A stretch of DNA of 20,972 nt. Origin: JBKEBQ01 sp047973225. Lineage in GTDB: Bacteria > Bacillota_I > Bacilli_A > Erysipelotrichales > Erysipelotrichaceae. Under the pieces are notes generated by a model that worked only from the letters and a program-made list of their open reading frames with translations, searched no databases and was not told where the DNA came from. Shown here piece after piece: positions 6,762-14,275 of this stretch. Location of the stretch: positions 1 through 20,972 of the forward strand of contig JBKEBQ010000002.1 in the NCBI GenBank assembly GCA_047973225.1, written 5' to 3'. Both the position numbers and the translations under genes were made by a program. Positions within the stretch are counted from its first letter, which is position 1. The number at the start of each line of letters is the position of its first letter.

Positions 6762-7097
6762 CTATTTTTCTTCCTCTGTCAGATCTTCATCACCACATGT
6801 ATAGAAATTCCACATTCCCTTATATCCCGGTTTAAGTCCTTTATGTTTCGAACTATATTTCACTCGATATTTCCCACAGGGAAGATTGTTGTATATATCT
6901 TGCCCACCTTTTGTTTCATCGGGTTCTGTCAAGTTTCCTTTTATATCGCGCATCACATCCGAGTGATGCAATATAACCGGTTCATCTTGAGGAGCAGCCA
7001 TCCAGACCCTAGATGGATCGATGTCTAGAGGGCGGTTGTCTCTTTCAAAACTTACCGCAAGCAAAATCAAGAGCACAACAATACCCGAAACCACCAT
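6762..7097 (-). CDS. Unknown small exported or membrane-anchored protein, start out of frame
   Basis: An 111-residue protein of no family I recognise. From the ATG at 7097 it starts with a hydrophobic segment (MVVSGIVVLLILLAVSF), then a polar, Pro/Asp-rich domain with two cysteines (LPCGKYRV and FYTCGDED, a possible disulfide) and an acidic tail (DLTEEEK). The good ribosome binding site (AGGAGGG) sits 7 nt before another ATG at 7111. That ATG is followed by nine A residues and an in-frame TAA overlapping the 7097 ATG (TAATG). One extra A, or two fewer, would fuse it into a normal signal sequence MKKKIMVV or MKKIMVV. Expression may therefore rely on reinitiation, polymerase slippage or phase switching. 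Probably secreted or anchored outside the membrane. Confidence 0.6.
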   Translation of the reverse strand: MVVSGIVVLLILLAVSFERDNRPLDIDPSRVWMAAPQDEPVILHHSDVMRDIKGNLTEPDETKGGQDIYNNLPCGKYRVKYSSKHKGLKPGYKGMWNFYTCGDEDLTEEEK

Positions 7098-7135
7098 TAT
7101 TTTTTTTTCATGGTCTTCCCTCCTTTTTTTTGCTT
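7095..7135 (-). promoter_or_regulatory. Translation start with A9 tract and overlapping stop/start
   Basis: Minus strand: GGAGGGAAGACC, ATG (7111-7109), A9 (7108-7100), then TAATG in which the TAA ends the four-codon frame (M-K-K-K-stop) and shares bases with the ATG of the downstream frame. The segment matches the start region of the neighbouring gene (GGAGGAAAGGACC, ATG, A7, TTATG), where the frame is intact. The tract is a candidate slippage site. Confidence 0.6.
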
Positions 7136-7180
7136 TTTAATTACATCATTAAGATTGAAGAAAGCATCTAACAAGGCTAT

Positions 7181-7345
7181 TTATTTTCGATCTGCACTAA
7201 GACTTATTTGGTACACCTGCGGCGCTGAGTGCGTATATCCATAGGCTTCTACACGTCCATTATGACGATATACTTTATATCGCTTGTAGATAATAACCTT
7301 GATTCTTTTATTAGCACGCAATCGTACAAACTTGTTTTTGGTGCG
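7181..7345 (-). pseudogene. Out-of-frame C-terminal tail of the 7249-7815 gene
   Basis: The minus-strand frame shifted by one base from the 7249-7815 gene is open from about 7345 to a TAA at 7181-7183. It encodes a clearly coding-like basic and tyrosine-rich tail (KFVRLRANKRIKVIIYKRYK, then VYRHNGRVEAYGYTHS, ending SLSADRK). Adding one A in the A5 run at 7335-7339, or just beside it, would join it to the upstream frame and give a protein of about 210 residues. The tail actually appended in the current frame (DCVLIKESRLLSTSD) looks like out-of-frame sequence. Confidence 0.6.
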
Positions 7346-7815
7346 GTAATATTATATCCGGCACTACCAGATGATACTCGATGTCCAACACCTATCGAAA
7401 CCCCAACACCAAATGCTGAAACACCAAATAATAAAGTTGTGGAGTTATAAGAATTCCCATCCATATAGCCGAACTCTCCTCCATGTTTACCAAAATTTAC
7501 GCCGCCACTCGGCTGCCCAGCGACCACCTTAAAACCTGTCCATTTGTATTGCGTTTTAATCACTTTAATTTTCACATCATACCACAGTCCAGTGCGTGTT
7601 TTTCGTGCCACCTTTTGAACAAGCTCATTTTCATTTTTTTCTGTCTCTATCAATAATTGTGCGTCTGTCGCCCTACCTTCTACATCTATTGTGCTAATCC
7701 CTAAATAATCAGCACTCATTTCTGTCGGTTTTTCTTTCGCTAATAGTGCTGTAAGATGCAGTAAAGAAGTTAAAATTAATCCAAACACTAAGCATACATT
7801 CATAATTTTTTTCAT
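7249..7815 (-). CDS. Unknown secreted protein, probably truncated by a frameshift
   Basis: A 188-residue protein of no family I recognise. It starts with a signal peptide (MKKIMNVCLVFGLILTSLL, cleavage plausibly near ALLAKEK). A charged region follows, then PSGGVNFGKHGGEFGYMDG and a Gly/Ser/Val-rich stretch (FGVGVSIGVGHRVSSGSAG) that looks like beta strands. GGAGG lies 8 nt before the ATG. The last ~29 residues are probably not native: a better C-terminus continues in the adjacent frame to 7181. Its start region resembles that of the gene downstream (6762-7097), and both share one terminator, so they are likely a functional pair or operon. Secretion is inferred from the signal peptide; bacteriocin, adhesin or cell-wall roles are all open. 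Confidence 0.65.
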   Translation of the reverse strand: MKKIMNVCLVFGLILTSLLHLTALLAKEKPTEMSADYLGISTIDVEGRATDAQLLIETEKNENELVQKVARKTRTGLWYDVKIKVIKTQYKWTGFKVVAGQPSGGVNFGKHGGEFGYMDGNSYNSTTLLFGVSAFGVGVSIGVGHRVSSGSAGYNITAPKTSLYDCVLIKESRLLSTSDIKYIVIMDV

Positions 7816-7865
7816 GGTCCTTTCCTCCTTTTTATGACCACAAAAGAGCGCTTCTTTGTATTCAT

Positions 7866-7874
7866 ATTATATCA
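7866..7874 (-). promoter_or_regulatory. Extended -10 promoter of the exported-protein genes
   Basis: Minus-strand TGATATAAT is a perfect extended -10 element about 50 bp before the ATG at 7815. No good -35 is seen at 17 bp (AAACGT), which suits an extended -10 promoter. Confidence 0.5.
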
Positions 7875-7883
7875 AAAAAATAA

Positions 7884-7897
7884 TACAAACGTTTTCA
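7884..7897 (-). promoter_or_regulatory. cre-like site (weak)
   Basis: TGAAAACGTTTGTA on the minus strand resembles the CcpA operator consensus TGWAANCGNTNWCA with two mismatches. It overlaps the -35 region of the exported-protein promoter. If real, it would link these genes to carbon catabolite control. No CcpA gene is in the window. Confidence 0.25.
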
Positions 7898-8387
7898 TTT
7901 TTTGTGTAAAATTTTCCTTTTTATCATCTTCAGCGACAGCCCAGTCCAAAGACAAGATCTATCTAGTTACATACCTTTATTTAAAACTACTTATAAGTTT
8001 TCTTATTACGTATTTTTACAAACTAATCGTTATTTTTATAAGCATAAAAACAAAAAAAGATGCAAATAATTTTCGATTTGCAAAACTTTTCATTTATCTC
8101 TTCTTAATCAAGAACCTATTTTCTTTTTAAGATTATGCTACTTGCACATAACGGAATTGGCAAAAGAGATACATAGTCCAAACCAAGTTATACATGCTAC
8201 ATAATCACTTAGGGATATAAGAAAATATAATGCATATATGACGAAATACATGGAGCAACAATGTAATTTTTTCACTATACGTCCTGCATATAAAAAGCAA
8301 ACTTATGAGCTATGTCCACTAGCTTTCGTAAATGCAATTCAAAAATTTACACACCCTTCTTATCAAATCATGTTTTATTATTAAACT
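7898..8387. other. Gene-free AT-rich stretch
   Basis: No frame combines a start, a ribosome binding site and coding-like composition. A 48-codon plus-strand frame at 8238-8384 lacks a ribosome binding site. The plus-strand frame running through 7834-8130 is low-complexity Phe/Leu/Ile/Lys-rich sequence typical of chance translation of AT-rich DNA. No obvious terminator hairpin for the oxidoreductase gene was found here. Confidence 0.45.
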
Positions 8388-9368
8388 TTATTCATCTTTT
8401 GGAAATACAATCCCTGATTGCCTCCGCATTTCTGTCAAAACTTTATGAATCGCTAAAGTTGTTTCAAATGGAACACTGCTTGATTCTATTTCACCATTTT
8501 CTAAGTGTTGCATCATTTCGCTTATTTCATAACTGAAATTTTCTTGTGGTTTCATCCCCAATTCTTGTAATGTTCCGCCTAAGCGATCCTTAAATATTAC
8601 TTGTTGGGGTTGACTCGCTTGATCAATCAACAACTGCCCCTTCTCTCCACATATTTCACAGACACCACTTGTATCACTGGCCTTTGAATAATTCAAGCTG
8701 ACAAGAAACCCATCATACTTAAAAATGCTCGATCCCGCTACATCACTCCCTGTATCTAATAATGAGGCTGCACTTAGTATTTGCTTAGGAAGTCCAAATA
8801 ATCCAACACAAAAGGCAACCAAATACACACCCAAATCCATGGTTGCACCGTTAGATAACTCTTTACGAAATGTCGTTGGATTTTCACCTTTTAAATAGGC
8901 ATCATATCTTGAAGAATATTTTGAAAAATTCAAATTCACTTGTTGTATTTTTCCCACCAAAGATAGCTTTGTTTTCAATATTTTATAATTAGGATTATAC
9001 AAAGGAATCAACCCTTCCTGAAGATAGACTTTGTATTCCTTCGCTAACCTAATAAGCTCTTCCACTTCTTTCTCATTACTAGCTAGCGGTTTCTCACAAA
9101 ACGTTGGTATCTTTTTACGTAAGAAAAAAGTCGCAATTTCAAAATGGATACTATTTGGTACGGCAATATATACCCCGTCAATCAAATCAGCTTCATACAT
9201 CTTTTCATAGTCATCAAAATAATAAGGAATTTCATGCTTTTTGGAAAATGTCTTCGCTTTATCCTCAAATATATCGCAAACTGCAACTACCTCGCATTCC
9301 TTAACTTCCTGCGCACCATTCATAAAAAAATCTGATACAAAATTTGTTCCTATAATACCAAATCTCAT
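8388..9368 (-). CDS. Gfo/Idh/MocA-family NAD(P)-dependent oxidoreductase
   Basis: A 326-residue cytoplasmic dehydrogenase of the Gfo/Idh/MocA family, which typically oxidises or reduces sugars, inositols or related cyclic alcohols. An N-terminal Rossmann fold has the dinucleotide loop GIIGTNF (residues 4-10), and VCDIFEDK follows the second strand. The family's EKP motif (FCEKPLAS, around residues 90-97) carries the catalytic-site lysine. The C-terminal alpha/beta domain begins near residue 120, and the substrate-pocket segment GATMDLGVYLVAF replaces the common G-x-x-x-D-x-G-x-H pattern: the usual histidine position is not a histidine. Length is normal. AGGAGG precedes the ATG. It is separated from the upstream PFOR gene by a terminator, so it is probably its own unit. 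Substrate unknown. Confidence 0.93.
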   Translation of the reverse strand: MRFGIIGTNFVSDFFMNGAQEVKECEVVAVCDIFEDKAKTFSKKHEIPYYFDDYEKMYEADLIDGVYIAVPNSIHFEIATFFLRKKIPTFCEKPLASNEKEVEELIRLAKEYKVYLQEGLIPLYNPNYKILKTKLSLVGKIQQVNLNFSKYSSRYDAYLKGENPTTFRKELSNGATMDLGVYLVAFCVGLFGLPKQILSAASLLDTGSDVAGSSIFKYDGFLVSLNYSKASDTSGVCEICGEKGQLLIDQASQPQQVIFKDRLGGTLQELGMKPQENFSYEISEMMQHLENGEIESSSVPFETTLAIHKVLTEMRRQSGIVFPKDE

Positions 9369-9414
9369 ACTAAGTCCTCCTGTTTTTCATACAATTTTAT
9401 CATATATATTTCCA

Positions 9415-9450
9415 CGAAAAAAGACTGCCCTTATTTTCGACAGTCTTTTT
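9415..9450 (-). terminator. Intrinsic terminator of the PFOR gene
   Basis: AAAAGACTG and CAGTCTTTT form a perfect 9-bp stem (9419-9427 with 9441-9449) followed on the minus strand by a T-run. It lies 14 bp after the PFOR stop. A T-run also follows on the plus strand, so it may act in both directions. Confidence 0.85.
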
Positions 9451-9463
9451 CTTTGTAAGCTTA

Positions 9464-12400
9464 TTAAATAGCTTCTTTTGCCAAAGCAGCTAAACGACGA
9501 TAACGTTTTTGTGCATCTGCTTTTGTTTTTGCAAAAGATTCATACGCACTCTCACCTTTGATTTTGGTAAGTTGCGCAAATCTTGTTTCAGCCATTAAGA
9601 AGTCTTGGAACACATCAAAATTAGGCTCTTTAGAATCAATCACTAGTGGTTTTTCTTCATTACGTGGGTCATAGCGATACAGTGTCCAATATCCGCATTC
9701 TACAGCTCTTTTTTGTGTTGTTTGATGATTCGCCAATCCACCCTTAATACCATGTTCAATACATGGCGAGTAAGCGATAATGATTGATGGTCCATCATAA
9801 CTTTCAGCTTCCTTAAATGCTTTGATCGTTTGTACACGATTTGCACCCATTGAAATACTTGCAACATATACATGACCATAAGCCATCGCAATTTGCCCTA
9901 AATCTTTCTTAGATGTTGCTTTACCACCTGCCGCAAATTTCGCAATCGAAGCAGCTTGTGATGCTTTTGATGATTGCCCACCTGTGTTTGAATATACTTC
10001 TGTATCAAGAACCAATACATTCACGTTTACATCATTTGCAAGTACATGGTCAAGTCCACCGTAACCGATGTCATATGCCCATCCATCTCCACCAACAATC
10101 CAAACTGATTTTCCAACTAAATCACGTTCTTTATCCAACAATACTTTTACCTTGTCGTTTTTAGAAGCTTTTACAAGTGAAACAATAGCATCTTTAAGTT
10201 CTCTTTGAACTTCACGATTTTGATTGTTTTCAATATATTTTGTAAATACTTCTTTCAACTCAGGCTCTACAGCATCCAAGTTTTTTTCCATAATATCTAA
10301 AATTTCAGCATCTTTGAATGTTTGTGCTAATGCCATACCATATCCATACTCAGCATTATCTTCAAACAATGAATTTGCCCAAGCAACACCTTCATTATTT
10401 TTATCATTCGCAAATGGTGTTGATGGCGTTGAACCACAGTAAATAGAAGAACATCCTGTCGCATTTGCAATCATCATATCTTTACCAAACAATTGTGCTG
10501 CTAAACGATAGTAAGGCGTTTCCCCACAACCTGGACATGCTCCACTCACTTCAAAATAGTGAGGTTCAAATTGCGATTCTTTAATAATATTTGCTGTATG
10601 ATATCCCGTTTTATTTTCAACTTCTTTATATAAATAGTCAGCCAATGGTGCTTCCCCAATAACTTCTTTAATTGCTACCATTTCAAGGGCTTTATTTCCA
10701 GCTTTTCCAGGACATTCTACAACACAAAGTCCACAACCTACACAGTTGTCTGGTGACACTTGAATGCGATATTCAAATTCTTCACAACCTTTACCCATCG
10801 CTTTGATTGTCGCAAAGTCTTGTGGCGCATCTTTTACTTCTTCCCCCGTCAACATAAACGTACGAATTGTAGCATGTGGACATACAAAGGAACAGAATCC
10901 ACATTGAATACAGTTTTCAGGAATCCATTTTGGTACTTCTGTTGCAATCGCACGATGTTCATCATATGCGATATTATTACGCATCGAACCATCTAATAGA
11001 TTACCTTTCATAAATGCTGATACTGGTAAATCATAACCTTCTAACATATTAATCGGTGTAACGTGTTCATCAAAGTATGCGTCACCGCTTAATTTACGTT
11101 CCATGTTGTAACTTAAATCAGCCCACTTAGGGTCCACTGTAACTTCAACAAGTCCAGCTTTTCCTGCGTCAATCGCTTTGTAGTTAAGTTCCACAACTTC
11201 ATCACCTTTTTTACCATATGATTTCTTAGCTGCTTCTTTCATCAATTTTACAGCTTCATCATACGGCATAATTTCTTCATTTAATGCAAAGAATGCTGAT
11301 TGAAGAATGGTATTTGTTCTTCTACCCATACCAATGTTAGCTGCTATGTCCGTTGCATCAATGATATAGAATTTTGCATGCTTTTTCGCCAATTGCGCTT
11401 TCAAACGATTTGGCATATGCTCCATAATTTCTTCAGGTGTAAATGTTGTATTCAACAAGAATGTTCCATTTTCTGCCAATGATTTACATAAATCATATTT
11501 CATCAAATAAGAATCCAACGAACATGAAATAAAGTCTGCATTGTTTACATAATATGTTGAATGAATTGGCGATTTCCCAAAACGTAAATGCGAGCGTGTT
11601 GCTCCACCAGCTTTTTTAGAGTCATATGCAAAGTAGGCTTGCGCATATTGATCTGTATTATCACCAATGATTTTAATTGCATTTTTATTTGCAGAGACAG
11701 TACCATCTGATCCAAGACCCCAAAATAAACATGAAGTGTAGTCACTTACAACCCTAAAGTCTTTATCTTCTGCTAATGATAAATTGGTAACATCATCTTC
11801 AATACCGATGGTAAACTCTTCTTTTGGTGCATCTTTTTTCAGTTCATCATAAACCGCTTTAATTTGTCCTGCGGTTGTATCTTTTGAACTCAAACCATAA
11901 CGACCACCAATAATCGTAAGATCTTTTTTATCTCGACATGCATGAACTACATCTAAATATAATGGCTCTCTCGCCCCAATTTCTTTTGTACGATCAAGTA
12001 CAGCAATTTTCTTAACCGTATCAGGCAATACTTTAAACATGTAGTCAGGTGCAAAAGGACGATATAAATGTACTTTTATCAACCCTACCTTTTCTCCAAC
12101 AGCAGTAAGTGCATTGATAGCTTCTTTGATCGTTTCTGTAGCAGAACCCATTGCCATTATAACGTGTTGTGCATCTGGTGCACCATAATATGTAAATGGT
12201 GCATAATCTCTTCCTGTATGTTTTGAAACAGCAACCATATATTCATTCACAATATCTGGAATTTTTGCATAGTGTTCGTTTTGCGCTTCTCTTCCTTGGA
12301 AATAAATATCATCGTTTTCAGCACCACCACGTGTCACCGCATTGGTATGCGGGTTTAATGCATTGGCTCTAAATTTTTCCAGTGCTTCGTTATCTAATTG

Positions 12401-12979
12401 ACTTCTTAAGAAATCATAATCCATAACTTCAATTTTTTGAATTTCATGACTTGTTCTAAATCCATCAAAGAAATGGATAACAGGAATACTTGCTTTAATC
12501 GCTGTTAAATGTGCAACTCCACCTAAATCCATTGCTTCTTGCACAGAGTGCGAAGACAAAAGAATAGCCCCCGTTTGACGACAAGCATACACATCTTGAT
12601 GATCGCCAAAAATACTCAACGCTCTTGTTGCTAATGATCGCGCAGCAACATGGATAACGCCAGGTAATAATTCTCCTTGCATTTTATAAATGTTAGGAAT
12701 CATCAACAACAACCCTTGCGACGCTGTAAACGTCGTTGCTAATGTCCCACCTTGTAGTGCCCCATGAACTGCCCCAGCAGCTCCACCTTCTGATTGTAAT
12801 TCACTAACTTTAACTCTTTGTCCAAAAACGTTTTCACGCCCTTGTGTAGACCAAGCATCTACTGACTCCGCCATTGGTGAACTTGGTGTGATTGGATAAA
12901 TCGCAGCAATTTCACTCAGCGCATAAGAAACGTGCGCAGCAGCAGTATTTCCGTCCATTGACATGAACTTCTTTTCCAT
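9464..12979 (-). CDS. nifJ: Pyruvate:ferredoxin (flavodoxin) oxidoreductase
   Basis: A 1171-residue single-chain PFOR that converts pyruvate plus CoA to acetyl-CoA, CO2 and reduced ferredoxin, the central anaerobic step feeding hydrogen, acetate or butyrate formation. Domains in order: POR N-terminal domain with YPITPSSPMAE (about 28-38); transketolase-like domain II; gamma domain and EKR segment; a two-[4Fe-4S] ferredoxin domain with CIQCGFCSFVCP (about 690-701) and CVGCGLCVVECP (about 742-753); and the thiamine-diphosphate domain with ACPGCGET (about 815), GDGWAYDIGYGG (about 963) and NTGGQ. The proximal-cluster cysteine near the C-terminus is present (YSPCIEHGI). I chose ATG at 12979 because AAAGGAGG lies 8 nt upstream; a longer in-frame start at 13084 would include the promoter. 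Monocistronic. Confidence 0.98.
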   Translation of the reverse strand: MEKKFMSMDGNTAAAHVSYALSEIAAIYPITPSSPMAESVDAWSTQGRENVFGQRVKVSELQSEGGAAGAVHGALQGGTLATTFTASQGLLLMIPNIYKMQGELLPGVIHVAARSLATRALSIFGDHQDVYACRQTGAILLSSHSVQEAMDLGGVAHLTAIKASIPVIHFFDGFRTSHEIQKIEVMDYDFLRSQLDNEALEKFRANALNPHTNAVTRGGAENDDIYFQGREAQNEHYAKIPDIVNEYMVAVSKHTGRDYAPFTYYGAPDAQHVIMAMGSATETIKEAINALTAVGEKVGLIKVHLYRPFAPDYMFKVLPDTVKKIAVLDRTKEIGAREPLYLDVVHACRDKKDLTIIGGRYGLSSKDTTAGQIKAVYDELKKDAPKEEFTIGIEDDVTNLSLAEDKDFRVVSDYTSCLFWGLGSDGTVSANKNAIKIIGDNTDQYAQAYFAYDSKKAGGATRSHLRFGKSPIHSTYYVNNADFISCSLDSYLMKYDLCKSLAENGTFLLNTTFTPEEIMEHMPNRLKAQLAKKHAKFYIIDATDIAANIGMGRRTNTILQSAFFALNEEIMPYDEAVKLMKEAAKKSYGKKGDEVVELNYKAIDAGKAGLVEVTVDPKWADLSYNMERKLSGDAYFDEHVTPINMLEGYDLPVSAFMKGNLLDGSMRNNIAYDEHRAIATEVPKWIPENCIQCGFCSFVCPHATIRTFMLTGEEVKDAPQDFATIKAMGKGCEEFEYRIQVSPDNCVGCGLCVVECPGKAGNKALEMVAIKEVIGEAPLADYLYKEVENKTGYHTANIIKESQFEPHYFEVSGACPGCGETPYYRLAAQLFGKDMMIANATGCSSIYCGSTPSTPFANDKNNEGVAWANSLFEDNAEYGYGMALAQTFKDAEILDIMEKNLDAVEPELKEVFTKYIENNQNREVQRELKDAIVSLVKASKNDKVKVLLDKERDLVGKSVWIVGGDGWAYDIGYGGLDHVLANDVNVNVLVLDTEVYSNTGGQSSKASQAASIAKFAAGGKATSKKDLGQIAMAYGHVYVASISMGANRVQTIKAFKEAESYDGPSIIIAYSPCIEHGIKGGLANHQTTQKRAVECGYWTLYRYDPRNEEKPLVIDSKEPNFDVFQDFLMAETRFAQLTKIKGESAYESFAKTKADAQKRYRRLAALAKEAI

Positions 12980-13015
12980 GAAAAAGACCTCCTTTATGTT
13001 TTTTCCAACATTCTT

Positions 13016-13044
13016 ATTATATATCTTTACCACCATAATGAAAA
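13016..13044 (-). promoter_or_regulatory. Promoter of the PFOR gene
   Basis: Minus strand TTTTCA (13039-13044), 17 bp and a perfect TATAAT (13016-13021), 36 bp upstream of the ATG at 12979. Confidence 0.55.
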
Positions 13045-13084
13045 GGATAATTACAGAAAAATCAATGTAAATTATATTTTTCAC

Positions 13085-13115
13085 AAAAAAGCAAGTATTT
13101 TTTGTATACTTGCTT
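13085..13115 (-). terminator. Intrinsic terminator of the PfkB-like gene
   Basis: A perfect 10-bp stem AAGCAAGTAT/ATACTTGCTT (13089-13098 with 13106-13115) is followed by TTTTTT on the minus strand. It lies 35 bp past the stop codon at 13150 and insulates the PFOR promoter. Confidence 0.85.
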
Positions 13116-13149
13116 ACTTTTCTATTTCAATTCATTATTTTATTCATTT

Positions 13150-14052
13150 TTATATCACTGTAAGTCTACTATTATCTTTAATTTCATTTAAAACTTCTTC
13201 TTGTACCACATACAACCCTCTTGATAAACTAGCTCCCACACTTAGTGCCAACATCATCTGCGCAAAGCTTTGTAAGTCCTCTGCCTTTTCGTAACATGCT
13301 GCAGCTCCTGCAAGCATCGCTCCTAGATAATCTCCATCTTCATACACACGCTCACTTTTGGTGTATTCTACCTTACACAGCTTCTTATCTATGACGATCA
13401 ACATCTTATGTGCATGCATACTCACAACTATGATTTTAGCAAGGTTTGCATACTCTGCAAGAATCGATACAATATCCGTCTCACGTGCATACTCCATGTT
13501 GTGATCATCCATTATTTGTTGTTTTGATAACAATAAAACCTCACATTTTTTCTTCCTCAATACCTCATGATACACTGTGGATAACGAACAAATTAGCACT
13601 ACTTCTTGATTGTATAGATGCGCATACATATGTGAAAAAAGATCGATATCCATTTGTCCTACTCGCTCACAAAGCACAACAACATCCTGTGTTTCTATAT
13701 GCGCCTGCACATACGATGTATAAATTGCTTGCTCATTTCTCGAAATGGAATACAGTGGGTCTTGATAAAAGTTAAACTTTTCGTCATCCACAATAAAACA
13801 TGTGGCAACACTTGTTTGCACATTAGACTCTAATACATGCATGTCTGCCTTCGTTCCCGTAAAACGACGCGCATTCTTTCCAATCATAATATAAAGTTTT
13901 GCATCTGTATCTAGCAAATGCATATGTGAAAAACACGTCAATGCTTCATTTCCCAATACATATGTAATCTTTATCGGCTTAAAATTTCCATCTTCGTTTT
14001 GTGCATAAACACGTTTTTCAACATAGGGATAAAACCCAATAATGTGTATCAT
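13150..14052 (-). CDS. Divergent PfkB-family (1-phosphofructokinase-like) protein, possibly inactive
   Basis: A 300-residue protein whose layout follows FruK/LacC sugar-phosphate kinases but whose motifs are eroded. The C-terminal ATP/catalytic block of the family (GAGDxxVAGFLAG) appears as VYEDGDYLGAMLAGAA: the catalytic-position aspartate (D241) remains but the GAG anion-hole residues do not. The following ALSVGASLSRGL matches the family's A-V-A-A-G-S-A-x-x-x-x-x-G-L segment. The N-terminal sugar-binding PGGKGxNVS stretch is replaced by VLGNEALTCF. AGGTGATAAT precedes the ATG, and it has its own promoter and terminator, so it is likely expressed. It could be a pseudokinase or regulatory sugar-phosphate sensor, or a kinase with altered chemistry. 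Family assignment rests on motif alignment by eye. Confidence 0.68.
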   Translation of the reverse strand: MIHIIGFYPYVEKRVYAQNEDGNFKPIKITYVLGNEALTCFSHMHLLDTDAKLYIMIGKNARRFTGTKADMHVLESNVQTSVATCFIVDDEKFNFYQDPLYSISRNEQAIYTSYVQAHIETQDVVVLCERVGQMDIDLFSHMYAHLYNQEVVLICSLSTVYHEVLRKKKCEVLLLSKQQIMDDHNMEYARETDIVSILAEYANLAKIIVVSMHAHKMLIVIDKKLCKVEYTKSERVYEDGDYLGAMLAGAAACYEKAEDLQSFAQMMLALSVGASLSRGLYVVQEEVLNEIKDNSRLTVI

Positions 14053-14078
14053 ATTATCACCTGCTATCTTTCATATAT

Positions 14079-14107
14079 AGTATATCATCTTCTTGATTCA
14101 CCAACAA
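14079..14107 (-). promoter_or_regulatory. Promoter of the PfkB-like gene
   Basis: Minus strand TTGTTG (14102-14107), 17 bp and TATACT (14079-14084), 26 bp upstream of the ATG. The remaining stretch to 14275 holds no recognisable gene and no clear terminator for the response-regulator operon. Confidence 0.5.
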
Positions 14108-14275
14108 AAAATATACCTTTTAACACTGTCTTTACTTTTTAGTGTATCCAATACAACGCAGTATGTACCTAAAGCATAATATTTTCTACTATCACAGCAA
14201 ACCCTTTGTGCTGCCAGGTATAATCGTTATTTCAAAAATGAATAGATACTACACCCAAGCCCATCCTTACAAAAA

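Noticed and set aside
7857..7958. Minus-strand peptide ILSLDWAVAEDDKKE resembling the end of a signal sequence
   Set aside because: Flanked by stops, with no start codon upstream; too short to call a third exported-protein relic.
7834..8130. 98-codon plus-strand frame
   Set aside because: Low-complexity Phe/Leu/Ile/Lys translation; it runs through the promoter and leader of the minus-strand exported-protein gene.
8238..8384. 48-codon plus-strand frame starting MTKYMEQQ
   Set aside because: No ribosome binding site, no recognisable family, and it sits in AT-rich gene-free DNA.
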